64,000 nucleotides of DNA from CAVYTF01 sp963708205 (GCA_963708205.1 OY970196.1:310001-374000), one strand, 5' to 3'. Shown: positions 36,742 to 45,566, numbered from the stretch's first letter. The notes: generated by a model from the sequence alone, not told the origin. Translations and numbers: made by a program.

Positions 36742-37551
36742 TTACTTTACTAATTCACCATTTTTAAAAAAGAATTTATGTACAAGTTTGTCTGTAAGCT
36801 TTGGAAAAAACCTATTCATTAAAATGGTTCTTTTATCTTCCAAAGAAAAAATAACCGTGCGCTCTTTTTTTTCAATTGCATCAATTGTAAGCGTTGCACA
36901 TTTTTCAGCAGACATCAATTTATTTTCATCAAGCGGCGTAAAGCCTTGCTGCGAACCATCTTTGGTTAATGCTGCATTGCGAATGTTTGAAGCAGTAAAG
37001 CCAGGACAAACCCACATCACATTCACATCAGTATCTAATAATTCTGTGCGCAACGATTCCAAAAAACCCTGCACAGCAAACTTTGAAGCGTTGTAACCTG
37101 TTCTGCCGGGCAAGCCACGAAAGCCCGCAACAGATGATACGCCAACAATTGTTCCTTTATTTTTTTTGATGTATGGCAAAGCAAATTTTGTGCAATAAAC
37201 CGTGCCCCAAAAATTTATATCCATCACTTTGTGCAAGGTTTCAAGTTCAAGTTCTTCAAACAAAGCACGCATAGAAATGCCTGCATTGTTTATGAGGATA
37301 TCAAGGCTGCCAAAAGATTCTACGGTTTGAGCGATAAAATTTTTACAATCATTTTCTTTACTTACATCAGCAGTCATTGCAAATAGTTGTGAGCTTTGAG
37401 AAGAAGATTGCAACTGATAAATTTTATCATAATTTCTTGCGCATGTTGCAACCTTCGCTCCGCGATGCAATAATTGTTGTACCAGCGCTTTGCCAATTCC
37501 ATCAGTGCCGCCGGTAACAGCTACAACTTTATTTTGAAAAAAAAGAGACAT
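36742..37551 (-). CDS. Short-chain dehydrogenase/reductase
   Basis: 269 aa classical SDR. Cofactor motif TGGTDGIGKALVQQL, NNAGISMR, Ser in VSSVAGFRG and the Tyr-x3-Lys pair in YNASKFAVQGFLESLR. The C-terminal extension (FFPKLTDKLVHKFF) resembles membrane-associated SDRs. Substrate unknown. ATG 37551 is chosen because the conserved domain begins six residues later; a TATTTTTG element lies 17 nt upstream. Confidence 0.85.
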   Translation of the reverse strand: MSLFFQNKVVAVTGGTDGIGKALVQQLLHRGAKVATCARNYDKIYQLQSSSQSSQLFAMTADVSKENDCKNFIAQTVESFGSLDILINNAGISMRALFEELELETLHKVMDINFWGTVYCTKFALPYIKKNKGTIVGVSSVAGFRGLPGRTGYNASKFAVQGFLESLRTELLDTDVNVMWVCPGFTASNIRNAALTKDGSQQGFTPLDENKLMSAEKCATLTIDAIEKKERTVIFSLEDKRTILMNRFFPKLTDKLVHKFFFKNGELVK

Positions 37552-37568
37552 GTATTTTTTATTGGTTG

Positions 37569-37576
37569 CAAAAATA
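37569..37576 (-). promoter_or_regulatory. -7 promoter element TATTTTTG for the SDR gene
   Basis: On the minus strand TATTTTTG lies 17 nt before the SDR ATG. The nearest TTG is 25 nt further upstream, a little too far for the consensus. Confidence 0.4.
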
Positions 37577-37637
37577 ATCACTATTAATCTATGCTTTAAA
37601 ACAAGTATTGAAATGCTGAATAAAAAGTTTTTTTATA

Positions 37638-37668
37638 TTTGGAACAATGGCATTTTCGTCTATTTTTG
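37638..37668 (+). promoter_or_regulatory. Promoter of the tRNA-Lys/tRNA-Leu pair
   Basis: TTTG (37638-37641), 19 nt, TATTTTTG (37661-37668), with tRNA-Lys starting 21 nt later. Excellent match to the Bacteroidota promoter consensus. Confidence 0.7.
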
Positions 37669-37689
37669 CACTCCTTTTAAAAAAGGTAT

Positions 37690-37762
37690 GATTCCGTAGC
37701 TCAGCTGGTAGAGCACATCACTTTTAATGATGGGGTCCTGGGTCCGAGTCCCAGCGGGATCA
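37690..37762 (+). tRNA. tRNA-Lys (anticodon TTT)
   Basis: A 73-nt cloverleaf. The acceptor arm GATTCCG pairs with CGGGATC, the D arm has GCTCAGCTGGTAGAGC, the anticodon stem CATCA/TGATG has loop CTTTTAA (anticodon TTT), and the T arm is CTGGGTCCGAGTCCCAG. CCA not encoded. Confidence 0.96.
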
Positions 37763-37774
37763 CAGTTTTTTAAA

Positions 37775-37858
37775 GCCCATGTGGCGGAACTGGTAGACGC
37801 AGCAGACTCAAAATCTGCCATTCGCAAGGATGTGAAGGTTCGATTCCTTTCGTGGGCA
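37775..37858 (+). tRNA. tRNA-Leu (anticodon CAA)
   Basis: An 84-nt class II tRNA with a long variable arm. The acceptor arm GCCCATG pairs with CGTGGGC, the anticodon stem GCAGA/TCTGC has loop CTCAAAA (anticodon CAA), and the T arm contains GGTTCGATTCC. It lies 12 nt after tRNA-Lys, so the two share a transcript. Confidence 0.96.
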
Positions 37859-37911
37859 CTCTGATTTAGTTTCCCCAAAACATACTGTCAGCTTGTAACA
37901 GATCAATAATT

Positions 37912-38523
37912 TTATTGTAAAGCAAATGAATATGCAATAAAATTCTTGTGATGGGAAATGGAAATTGGAATAGAAGTTTCCTTTTCATCTTTCAATAAAA
38001 AAGGATAACCACTTGGATGCTTATCTATTTTTAATGTATTAAGAGGATAAAAAGTTTTTAATTCATTCAATAAAAATGATCTCACTTCTTTTGATTGATT
38101 TTCATTACTACAATCATCAATTGATTTTATTCCGCAATAAATTTTTTCGAAATTATTCTCATCATTCACAACTGTATGTATAAATTCATCTTTTACAATT
38201 GATCTTGCATAAAAAAAATTATTTTCAAAATAAATTGTAGTTGTGCAAAAAGTATTATAGTCCGAAAATTTTATTCCTTGAATAATTATTTTGCGTGGAT
38301 TAAAAACTAACTCGTGATGCTTCCGTTTAAAAAATTTATAAGTAGACTCTTTAACAGACCATAGTAACCAAACAAAATTTTCAAAGGATATTTTTTCAGA
38401 TAATTTTTGATGATAAAATTTTAATTCAGAATCGGAAAGAATTTTAGAATAAAATCTTTTTTCTTTTGTTCTATTTTTGTCAATGGCTTTTAATGATACA
38501 ATATCGTTGCCAATACTTATCAT
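37912..38523 (-). CDS. 4'-phosphopantetheinyl transferase
   Basis: 203 aa Sfp/AcpS-type enzyme that activates acyl carrier proteins with the CoA phosphopantetheine arm. The N-terminal GNDIVSL and WSVKESTYKFFKR (metal-binding Glu and Lys) are the family signatures. Last gene of the left arm of the pigment cluster; its start touches the ACP stop. Probably dedicated to the cluster ACPs (38523-38783, 47617-47880). Confidence 0.85.
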   Translation of the reverse strand: MISIGNDIVSLKAIDKNRTKEKRFYSKILSDSELKFYHQKLSEKISFENFVWLLWSVKESTYKFFKRKHHELVFNPRKIIIQGIKFSDYNTFCTTTIYFENNFFYARSIVKDEFIHTVVNDENNFEKIYCGIKSIDDCSNENQSKEVRSFLLNELKTFYPLNTLKIDKHPSGYPFLLKDEKETSIPISISHHKNFIAYSFALQ

Positions 38524-38783
38524 TATGTATGCGAATTCATTTTTTCTGAAATAACATCAATACAACTTCCAACAGTTATCATTTTTTCTGCAGAATCAAT
38601 ATCAATTTCAATATTATATTTTGATTCGGCATCAATAATAATATCAACGAGGTTAGCAGAATTTATTTTCAGATCTTTTATAAGTTCTGTTTGATTATTT
38701 ATATTACTCAATGCTTCTTTATTTTCAGTATAAGGAGCCAATACTTTTTTCAACTCGTCTAAAATTACTTCTCTATCCATCAT
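38523..38783 (-). CDS. Acyl carrier protein (left arm)
   Basis: 86 aa. The phosphopantetheine serine is Ser42 in LKINSANLVDIIIDAESKYN; the usual Asp-Ser-Leu is replaced by Asn-Ser-Ala, an atypical motif. Acidic helices II-III are present. The start ATG overlaps the ketosynthase stop by one base (TAATG), so the genes are translationally coupled. It carries the growing chain of the left-arm synthase set. Confidence 0.88.
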   Translation of the reverse strand: MMDREVILDELKKVLAPYTENKEALSNINNQTELIKDLKINSANLVDIIIDAESKYNIEIDIDSAEKMITVGSCIDVISEKMNSHT

Positions 38784-40054
38784 TAATTAAATTTTGAAAA
38801 TATTAAACAGGTGTTTACATCGCCAAAACCAAAGTTTGCTTTTGCTGCAATATTAATTTCTTTTTTTATCATTGACGTTGGTAAATTTTCTGCATCTACC
38901 ATTTGTATGATTTCAGGATTTGGATCTTCAAGATTAATATTTGGATGTACAAATTGATGCGCGATTTGCAAAACTACTGCAACAGATTCTATGGAACCTG
39001 CTGCGCTCAAACAATGACCAATCATAGATTTTAGTGAATTGGTTATTGGAAAATTTCTACCACTTCTTTTAAGCGCAGTGCACCAATTTTCGATTTCAAA
39101 TTTATCAGCAACAGTTGCAGTTAAATGGCCGCTGATTAAATCTAAAGATTCAGGTTGAATTTTTGCATCTTCTATTGCATCAGTTATACATCTTATCACA
39201 CCTTCAGCATTTGCAGCAGTCATGGTGCCGCCGTTTCGTTGACCGCCTGAATTATTTGCACCACCTGATATTTCTGCGTAAATCTTGGCATTGCGTTGCA
39301 AGGCAAAATCCATGTCTTCCAAAATCATGGCGCCTGCGCCGGAACCAGGAACAAATCCTCCGGCAGAAATACTCATCGGGCGCGAAGCGCGTTCTGGTTG
39401 ATCATTAAATTTTCTTGAAAGAACACGCATGGAATCGAAGGCGCCAAAAATATAAGCATCAGTACATTCGCTACTACCTACTACCATTCGTTTTGCCATG
39501 CCATGTTTTATGTATTCATAACCCATTAAAATGGCTTGCGTTCCTGTGGCGCAGGCTGCGGAGTTTGTAATAACTTTATTACCCAATGCCAAACGCCCGG
39601 AAATGTATGCAGATACACCACTGTTCATAACCTGCTCAACAATGCGCGAACCTAATTTTTTTGCTTCTTTGTTATCTACAAGAGCAATTACTTTTTTTAT
39701 GACATTTGTGTCAGCAACGCTGCTCCCAAAAATGCAACCAGTTTCCCATCTTGTTTCTTTTGTGTTGGTTTCATTCCCTGCATCCATCCATGCATCGAGT
39801 GTTGCTTTGATTGCATAACCAACTCCAATACTTTTTAAACCATGAAAAGTTACTTCAGGTAAATAATTTTTTAGCTCATTCCATTCAAAATTTGGTTCAC
39901 CTGCAACCTGGCAATTATATTTAAGTGTTTCATATTCCGGGATAAATTTTATTCCTGACTTTCCCATTTGCAAAGCGTGCAAAAAATCCGGAACTCCTAC
40001 TCCATTTGGTGATACAACGCCTAACCCAGTAACAACTACCCGACGATTGCTCAT
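38783..40054 (-). CDS. Beta-ketoacyl-ACP synthase, FabF-like (left arm)
   Basis: 423 aa condensing enzyme. The catalytic triad is intact: Cys168 (NSAACATGTQA), His310 (ISGHLTATVADKFE) and His347 (MIGHCLSAAGSIE). The usual HGTGT is replaced by HLTAT, marking a divergent clade. It probably extends the saturated chain used for dialkylresorcinol or the flexirubin ester moiety. Overlaps the dehydratase gene by 4 bp (ATGA). Confidence 0.87.
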   Translation of the reverse strand: MSNRRVVVTGLGVVSPNGVGVPDFLHALQMGKSGIKFIPEYETLKYNCQVAGEPNFEWNELKNYLPEVTFHGLKSIGVGYAIKATLDAWMDAGNETNTKETRWETGCIFGSSVADTNVIKKVIALVDNKEAKKLGSRIVEQVMNSGVSAYISGRLALGNKVITNSAACATGTQAILMGYEYIKHGMAKRMVVGSSECTDAYIFGAFDSMRVLSRKFNDQPERASRPMSISAGGFVPGSGAGAMILEDMDFALQRNAKIYAEISGGANNSGGQRNGGTMTAANAEGVIRCITDAIEDAKIQPESLDLISGHLTATVADKFEIENWCTALKRSGRNFPITNSLKSMIGHCLSAAGSIESVAVVLQIAHQFVHPNINLEDPNPEIIQMVDAENLPTSMIKKEINIAAKANFGFGDVNTCLIFSKFN

Positions 40055-40518
40055 GCTTTATTTTTTATTCCCGACTTAATTATTCCTGCAAAGATTCCTT
40101 TTGCAACCAATTCTTTTTTCTCATCCAGCATTTCTACATTACACTTTAATTTATTAAAACGAAAATATTGTTTTTTAGAAATTACTGTTACTTTTTGTTC
40201 AGGCAAAACCATTTTATAAAACGAAACATTTGCAGATGTAAGCAATGGAAATAATTTATCATCTTTGGTATTATTATATTCTTCAGGATATTGAATGATA
40301 AGATAAATACCTAAAACAACCAGACCGATTTGCGCCATGATCTCAGTGATTATTGCACCAGGAGTTACTGGATTTCCAACAAAATGATCGTCGTAAAAAA
40401 AAGCCTCTTTTTTTAAAGTATAATCTCCTATAACATTATTTTCATTGAGCAAAGTGATATGATCAACAAAGCGAAAAGAAGATTTATATGGCAATTTATC
40501 CAGGACCTCTTTATACAT
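40051..40518 (-). CDS. FabZ-like beta-hydroxyacyl-ACP dehydratase (left arm)
   Basis: 155 aa hotdog enzyme. Both catalytic residues are present, His45 (DDHFVGNPVTPG) and Glu59 (ITEIMAQIG), 14 residues apart as in FabZ. A full homodimeric dehydratase is therefore expected, in contrast to the two right-arm hotdog proteins. Lies between the enoyl reductase (15 bp gap) and the ketosynthase (4 bp overlap). Confidence 0.85.
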   Translation of the reverse strand: MYKEVLDKLPYKSSFRFVDHITLLNENNVIGDYTLKKEAFFYDDHFVGNPVTPGAIITEIMAQIGLVVLGIYLIIQYPEEYNNTKDDKLFPLLTSANVSFYKMVLPEQKVTVISKKQYFRFNKLKCNVEMLDEKKELVAKGIFAGIIKSGIKNKA

Positions 40519-40533
40519 ATTTATCAGTTGAAA

Positions 40534-41370
40534 TTATCTGCAATGTTCTCCTCCGTCTGCGTGAATTATCGCACCATTAATCCATGAAGCTTCGTTAGTG
40601 CATAAAAGATAAATAATATTTGCAACATCTTGTGGTGTTGTGATTCTGCTAAAAGGATTTCTTTTAGCTGAGAATTCCACGAGCTTTTTACTCGAAGGAA
40701 TCCTTTTTAATGAAGGCGTTTCTGTAATGCCCGGTTGAATTAAATTTGTTCTCAAACCATAAGGTGCAAATTCAATTGCCAGATATTTTGCAAGGCTTTC
40801 TAAAGATGCTTTAGCCATAGAAACAGCCGCATATCCGTCCCAATATTTATGCGAACCTTCGCTGGTAAGCCCGATAATTCTGGCATCATCACAAAAGAAA
40901 GAATGTTCTAAAATTATGTTTACCCAATCAAGCAAGCTTGTTCCCATTGCATAAGTGGTAAGCTGTATGTCTTCAGCAGTAAGGGCTTCAGCGTTTTCCT
41001 TTATTGATGAAGATGATTTTTTTGAAGAAGTTAACGGCTTCAAATTACCTCTTGCAATGGAATGCAATAAAAGTTTAACGCATTTTTTTTTCTTAACTGA
41101 AGAAGAGAATTCATTAATAAAAGATGCTCTGCTTGTTTTATCCAAGGCATTAATATTAAAAGGAAGTATGGTTACTTCATTTGATAATGAAATTTTTGCT
41201 AAACTTTTTTTTAATACTTTTTCTGTCGTTGCAATCTCACGATAAATGACAGCGATGTTCATGCCATGAGATGCAAGTTTTTCGATGGCAGCAAAACCAA
41301 AACCACTTGAACCACCTAAAATAATTGCCCAACATCCTGAAAATTCATTATTTGTTTTATGCACCGGCAA
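40534..41370 (-). CDS. FabL-type enoyl-ACP reductase (SDR)
   Basis: 278 aa. Rossmann motif ILGGSSGFGFAAIEKLASHG, HSIARGNLKPL, and an active site Tyr-x6-Lys (YAAVSMAKASLESL). The x6 spacing is that of FabI/FabL enoyl reductases, not of ketoreductases (x3), and the surrounding residues resemble Bacillus FabL. The frame has no ATG: TTG 41370 or GTG 41364 are candidates, and it stays open about 21 codons upstream, so the start is uncertain. First gene of the left arm. Confidence 0.78.
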   Translation of the reverse strand: MPVHKTNNEFSGCWAIILGGSSGFGFAAIEKLASHGMNIAVIYREIATTEKVLKKSLAKISLSNEVTILPFNINALDKTSRASFINEFSSSVKKKKCVKLLLHSIARGNLKPLTSSKKSSSSIKENAEALTAEDIQLTTYAMGTSLLDWVNIILEHSFFCDDARIIGLTSEGSHKYWDGYAAVSMAKASLESLAKYLAIEFAPYGLRTNLIQPGITETPSLKRIPSSKKLVEFSAKRNPFSRITTPQDVANIIYLLCTNEASWINGAIIHADGGEHCR

Positions 41371-41421
41371 TATCGTTTGATATTGATTTAAAGCTTTTTG
41401 TTTAAAACTATAATCGGTAAA

Positions 41422-41543
41422 AATAAGTGAAACTTATTGATTTTATTTCGGCGTTATTCATTAATTGAACATTAAAAAGTGAAGTAAAATATTTCACTAA
41501 ACTTCACACTGCTTTATCTTGTCAAAGCAACACGTTTGGTGAA
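41422..41543. promoter_or_regulatory. Divergent control region with GTGAA half-sites
   Basis: Five GTGAA/TTCAC half-sites: the AATAAGT-GAA-ACTTATT palindrome (41422-41438), GTGAAGT (41479) and ACTTCAC (41501) as an inverted pair enclosing TTCACT (41493), and GTGAA at 41539. They lie between the left arm and the DAR operon and could bind one regulator controlling both. Inference from pattern only. Confidence 0.45.
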
Positions 41544-41565
41544 ATTTTTTTAAGAATAATTCTTT

Positions 41566-41573
41566 TATATTTG
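41566..41573 (+). promoter_or_regulatory. -7 promoter element TATATTTG of the DAR operon
   Basis: TATATTTG matches the -7 consensus and lies 6 nt before the ATG at 41580, so a leader would be very short. The TTTG at 41535 is 27 nt upstream, beyond the usual spacing. Confidence 0.35.
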
Positions 41574-41579
41574 ATTGTA

Positions 41580-42086
41580 ATGAGTGTAAGATTCTTTTTT
41601 GCTTCTTTATTTTTATTTATAAATATTACCGTTCAGGCAAATTATTTTCCGCAAAGTTTTGACAGAGCTGCATTTTATAATGTGATGAAAAACGGAGATA
41701 TTGCGGCAATAAATAATGAGCTTACTATTCTTGAAACCACAACAATACCGGAAAAAGATGCCTATGAAGGCGCGCTGTTAATGAAAAAAGCAGGCCTTGA
41801 AACAAAAGCAAAAGATAAATTAGCATTCTTTAAACCCGGCAGAATAAAATTAGAAACTGCTTTAACGAATGATGCTGAAAATGGTGAATATCATTTTCTG
41901 CGGCTCACTGTGCAAGAACATGCGCCGAAAGCTGCCAAGTACAATAATTATCTTGAAAGTGATCGCGATTATGTTATAAAATCTTTTAAAAATTTATCTC
42001 CTATAGTTCAGCAAGCTATTATTGATTACAGCAAAACTTCAAAGATTTTGCATGCCTCAGATTTTAATTCGCAACACAATGGGTAA
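41580..42086 (+). CDS. Exported protein of unknown function in the DAR operon
   Basis: 168 aa. ATG 41580 gives a signal peptide (residues 3-19, ending VQANYF). The mature protein has acidic helical segments (MKNGDIAAINNELTIL, YEGALLMKKAGLETKAKDKL). No known domain recognised. Its end overlaps darA by 8 bp, so it belongs to the operon; a periplasmic helper for pigment assembly is possible. Confidence 0.7.
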   Translation: MSVRFFFASLFLFINITVQANYFPQSFDRAAFYNVMKNGDIAAINNELTILETTTIPEKDAYEGALLMKKAGLETKAKDKLAFFKPGRIKLETALTNDAENGEYHFLRLTVQEHAPKAAKYNNYLESDRDYVIKSFKNLSPIVQQAIIDYSKTSKILHASDFNSQHNG

Positions 42087-42978
42087 AAAAATATTGGCGA
42101 TTTATTATACCCAATCCGGACAGTTGGAAGAAATCATTAACAGCTTTACTTCGCCACTTATCAGTGCAGGAATTTCTGTTGAAAAAGTTAGCATCAAACC
42201 TGTCAATGATTTTGCTTTTCCATGGACAAGCAAAAGTTTTTTTAGTGTAATGCCAGATTGTGTTTTAGGAAATGTTGCAGAACTGGCTCCATTTTACTTT
42301 AAAGAATCATCTTACGATCTGATTATTTTTGGATACCAGGCTTGGTTTCTATCGCCGGGCATTCCATCAAATTCTTTGTTGCATCATAAATCATTTAAAA
42401 ATATTTTACAAAACACTCCTGTCATCACAATTACAGGTGCGCGAAATATGTGGCTTAATGCATTTATACAAGTACGAACGATGCTCTCAAATGCAAACGC
42501 AGTGCTGGTTGGCAACATTGCATTAATAGACAGGCATCCGAATCTTCTAAGTATTTTTACTATTTTTCATTGGATGTTGAGAGGAAAAAAAGATCGTTAT
42601 ATTAAAATATTTCCAAAGCCAGGTGTTGCAGAAAAAGACATTACTGAAGCGAAAAAATTTGGAGAGATATTATTATCTCATTTAAACAGAAATAATTTGC
42701 ATGAATTACAAACTGAATTAATGCGCAAAAAAGCAGTTGAAATAAATGATGATCTTATGTTTATCGAACCGAAAGCTGCGCGCATATTTAAGTTGTGGGC
42801 TCGTTTTATTACCAAACGTAAAAACAAAAATGCGTGGCTTATAGTATTCAAATATTATCTTTTAATTGCACTTTTTATTGCAGCGCCAATTGTTTTCATT
42901 ATTGATAATTTATTTTTAAAAATATTTTTTTTAAAACAAATAAAAAGGAAAAGAGAATTTTATTTAAAATTGAATTAA
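42079..42978 (+). CDS. darA: DarA-like dialkylresorcinol aromatase
   Basis: 299 aa. ATG 42079 matches the conserved start (KKILAIYYTQSGQLEEI), a flavodoxin-like first strand and phosphate loop. Further conserved parts are PFYFKESSYDLIIFGYQAWF, SPGIPSN and TGARNMW; a hydrophobic C-terminal segment (about 262-285) suggests membrane association. DarA is known to convert the cyclohexanedione made by DarB to the resorcinol. The exact cofactor is inferred. Directly upstream of darB. Confidence 0.8.
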   Translation: MGKKILAIYYTQSGQLEEIINSFTSPLISAGISVEKVSIKPVNDFAFPWTSKSFFSVMPDCVLGNVAELAPFYFKESSYDLIIFGYQAWFLSPGIPSNSLLHHKSFKNILQNTPVITITGARNMWLNAFIQVRTMLSNANAVLVGNIALIDRHPNLLSIFTIFHWMLRGKKDRYIKIFPKPGVAEKDITEAKKFGEILLSHLNRNNLHELQTELMRKKAVEINDDLMFIEPKAARIFKLWARFITKRKNKNAWLIVFKYYLLIALFIAAPIVFIIDNLFLKIFFLKQIKRKREFYLKLN

Positions 42979-42989
42979 CCAGGAAAGAT

Positions 42990-44138
42990 ATGCAGCTTCA
43001 CGATGTTTATATTAATGATACATCCATTTTTTTACCAAACGATCCTGTTGAAAATGATGATATGGAATTGTATCTCGGTTATATAAATGGCAAACCTTCA
43101 AAATCAAAAAAAATTGTGTTGCGCAATAATGGAATAAAGACCCGTTATTACGCGCTTACAAAAGATAAAAAATCAACACACACAAATGCGCAGATGACTG
43201 CTTTGGCAGTGAAAAATTTGTTTGAAAATAAATCGCAAAAATTAAAAGAAATTGATTTGCTTTCCTGCGGCACATCATCGCCAGATCAAATGATGCCATC
43301 GCACGCCGTAATGGTTCATGGTTGGTTGCCCGAAGCAAATTCTATTGAAGTTATATCACCCTCTGGTGTGTGTTGCGCAGGCATGCATGCTTTTAAATAT
43401 GCTTATTTAGCTATTAAATCCGGTGATGCGAAACTAGCTGTGGCAACGGGTTCTGAGCGTTTTTCTGCTTCGCTTGTTTCAAATGTTTTTGAAGAAGAAG
43501 TGCAAAAATTAACTGAGCTGAAAGAAAATCCATACATAAGTTTTGATAAAGAATTTTTAAGATGGATGTTGTCAGATGGTGCTGCTGCTTTTTTAATGTC
43601 TAATAAAAAAAATGAAAACGGTTTGAGTCTTCGCATCAATTGGATAGAAGGTGTTTCATATGCAAATGAAATGGAAACCTGCATGTACATGGCAAGCGAA
43701 AAATTGCCTGATGGCACATTAAAAAGTTATCTTGATTTTACGCCGGAAGAAATTATCAGTAAATCTATTTTCAGCATCAAACAAGATATTGGTTTACTTA
43801 CGAACAATATTGTAGCGCTTGGTGCAAAAAAAATAAATGAAATATTTGACAAAAAAGGTCTTACTGAAAATGATATAGATTATTTTTTGCCGCACATGTC
43901 AAGTGAATTTTTTAAGAGTAAAATTTTTGAACAAATTGCATTGTATGGAAAGACAATTCCCTTTGAAAAATGGTTTGTAAATTTAAGCAGCATGGGCAAT
44001 GTTGGCGCGGCATCTGTTTATTTTATGGTGCATGAATTATTTAAAAGCGGGAGGCTAAAAAAAGGCGAAAAATTGTTATGTCTTGTTCCTGAAAGTTCAA
44101 GATTTTCATATATGTATGCAATGCTTGAAGTGTGTTGA
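42990..44138 (+). CDS. darB: DarB-like ketosynthase III-type condensing enzyme
   Basis: 382 aa thiolase-fold enzyme that joins two beta-ketoacyl chains to form the cyclohexanedione precursor of dialkylresorcinols. Catalytic residues: Cys129 (PSGVCCAGMHAF), His in DYFLPHMSSEFF and Asn in LSSMGNVGAASVYF, as in FabH relatives. The N-terminus (INDTSIFLPNDPVENDDMEL) is typical of DarB. The stop overlaps the next start (TGATG). Confidence 0.85.
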   Translation: MQLHDVYINDTSIFLPNDPVENDDMELYLGYINGKPSKSKKIVLRNNGIKTRYYALTKDKKSTHTNAQMTALAVKNLFENKSQKLKEIDLLSCGTSSPDQMMPSHAVMVHGWLPEANSIEVISPSGVCCAGMHAFKYAYLAIKSGDAKLAVATGSERFSASLVSNVFEEEVQKLTELKENPYISFDKEFLRWMLSDGAAAFLMSNKKNENGLSLRINWIEGVSYANEMETCMYMASEKLPDGTLKSYLDFTPEEIISKSIFSIKQDIGLLTNNIVALGAKKINEIFDKKGLTENDIDYFLPHMSSEFFKSKIFEQIALYGKTIPFEKWFVNLSSMGNVGAASVYFMVHELFKSGRLKKGEKLLCLVPESSRFSYMYAMLEVC

Positions 44139-44572
44139 TGTCAGGAAAATATGTAGTCATGAAAAAAGAAGATGTTCCTCAAAACTTAAGTGCATTGGGC
44201 AAAATAACAAAAGAGGTTTGCTATGCAACTGACACCTCAGGAAAGTATGTTACTGAACTCAGTGATGGATGGGACGTAAAAATTTCAGCGCTTGATGTTG
44301 CCTGGCAAGATATTAAACAACGTATTGAATCTGCAAAAAAAAATGTATTGGATAATAAAGCCAGTCCTATTCTTTTTTTTATGGAGTTAAGATTAATGGA
44401 CATTAAAATATTATCTAAGTATACAGGCTTTTGGCAATGGCAAATAAAAAAACATTTAAACCCAAGTGTCTTCAATAATTTATCTGAAAAAAAATTAAAT
44501 AAATACGCAGAAGCATTTAATATAACGCTTGATGAGCTTAAAACTATGAATGTGCATGAAGATAAACTTTGA
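44138..44572 (+). CDS. Conserved-looking small protein of the DAR operon, unknown function
   Basis: 144 aa, soluble, no signal. ATG 44138 overlaps the darB stop; GTG 44132 is an alternative. Features: ATDTSGKYVTELSDGWDV, a Trp-rich helix (DVAWQDIKQRIESAKK), and a C-terminal segment YTGFWQWQIKKHLNPSVFN followed by LNKYAEAFNITLDEL, which looks like a helix-turn-helix or adaptor fold. No family assigned. Overlaps the BtrH-like gene. Confidence 0.65.
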   Translation: MSGKYVVMKKEDVPQNLSALGKITKEVCYATDTSGKYVTELSDGWDVKISALDVAWQDIKQRIESAKKNVLDNKASPILFFMELRLMDIKILSKYTGFWQWQIKKHLNPSVFNNLSEKKLNKYAEAFNITLDELKTMNVHEDKL

Positions 44573-45566
44573 ACACAAACAGGCAGCTCATTGTGAGAAT
44601 GGTGTAACCACAAACTTATTAAGAAACATTGGCATAAATATTTCAGAGCCTCTTACATTCGGCATTGGAGCAGGATTATTCTTTACTTATCTTCCTTTTT
44701 TTAAAATAAATAATGGACCAGCCATCGCTTTCAGAACCTTGCCAGGTTTTATTTTCAGAAGAACTTGTCGCTCTTTAAATATTCCTGTTATCAAAAAAAA
44801 ATTTAGCTCAAAAGAAGAGGCAGAATTTTTTTTAAATGAATGTCTCGAAAAAAGCATTCCGGTTGGTTGCCAGGTTGGCGTTTACTATCTTACTTATTTT
44901 CCAAAAGAATATCGCTTTCACTTCAACGCACATAATATAGTTGTATATGGCAAAGAAAATGACAATTATTTAATAAGTGATCCTGTAATGGAAAACGTTA
45001 CAACCCTTACCAGCTATGAGTTACAGCGGGTTCGTTTTGCAAAGGGAGTATTGTCTCCAAAAGGTCAATTATATTTTCCAAGGCAAGGAAAAACAATATC
45101 TGATGAACAAATAAAAAAAGCAATTGAAAGCGGTATAAAAAAAAATATATACAACATGCTGCACATCCCGGGAAATTTTGCAGGAGTAAAAGCAATAAAA
45201 TATACAGGCAAAAAGATAAAAGGATGGCGTGATAAATTAGGACTAAAAAAAGCGGGTTTATATCTTGCACAGTTAGTGCGCATGCAGGAAGAAATTGGTA
45301 CTGGCGGCGGCGGATTTCGTTATATTTATGCAGCCTTTTTACAAGAAGCATATAACTATATTGCAAATGAAAAGTTGCTTGAAATTTCTACAATGTTTAC
45401 ACAGGCAGGCGATCTTTGGCGTACTTCAGCAGTGCAGGCCGCAGGAATTTATAAAGGCAGAATTGGCACTCAGGAAGATTTTAATATAATGGGAGAATAT
45501 TTATTTGAAATTGCTGACATCGAAAAAAAAGCATTTCAAGATTTACAAAAAATAAAATTCCATTAA
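44556..45566 (+). CDS. BtrH-like acyl transferase
   Basis: 336 aa. It begins with the BtrH N-terminal signature INFEHKQAAHCENGVTTNLL, whose Cys (in AHCENG) is the likely nucleophile; QVGVYYLTYFP and HFNAHNIVVYGKE carry the expected His, and a helical C-terminal domain follows. BtrH moves an acyl group from an ACP to an amine or alcohol, so here it may release or esterify the polyene/DAR product. ATG 44556 is preferred to 44550. Overlaps both neighbours. Confidence 0.75.
   Translation: MKINFEHKQAAHCENGVTTNLLRNIGINISEPLTFGIGAGLFFTYLPFFKINNGPAIAFRTLPGFIFRRTCRSLNIPVIKKKFSSKEEAEFFLNECLEKSIPVGCQVGVYYLTYFPKEYRFHFNAHNIVVYGKENDNYLISDPVMENVTTLTSYELQRVRFAKGVLSPKGQLYFPRQGKTISDEQIKKAIESGIKKNIYNMLHIPGNFAGVKAIKYTGKKIKGWRDKLGLKKAGLYLAQLVRMQEEIGTGGGGFRYIYAAFLQEAYNYIANEKLLEISTMFTQAGDLWRTSAVQAAGIYKGRIGTQEDFNIMGEYLFEIADIEKKAFQDLQKIKFH

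Noticed and set aside
37660..37878. 72-aa frame on the minus strand
   Set aside because: Antisense to tRNA-Lys and tRNA-Leu.
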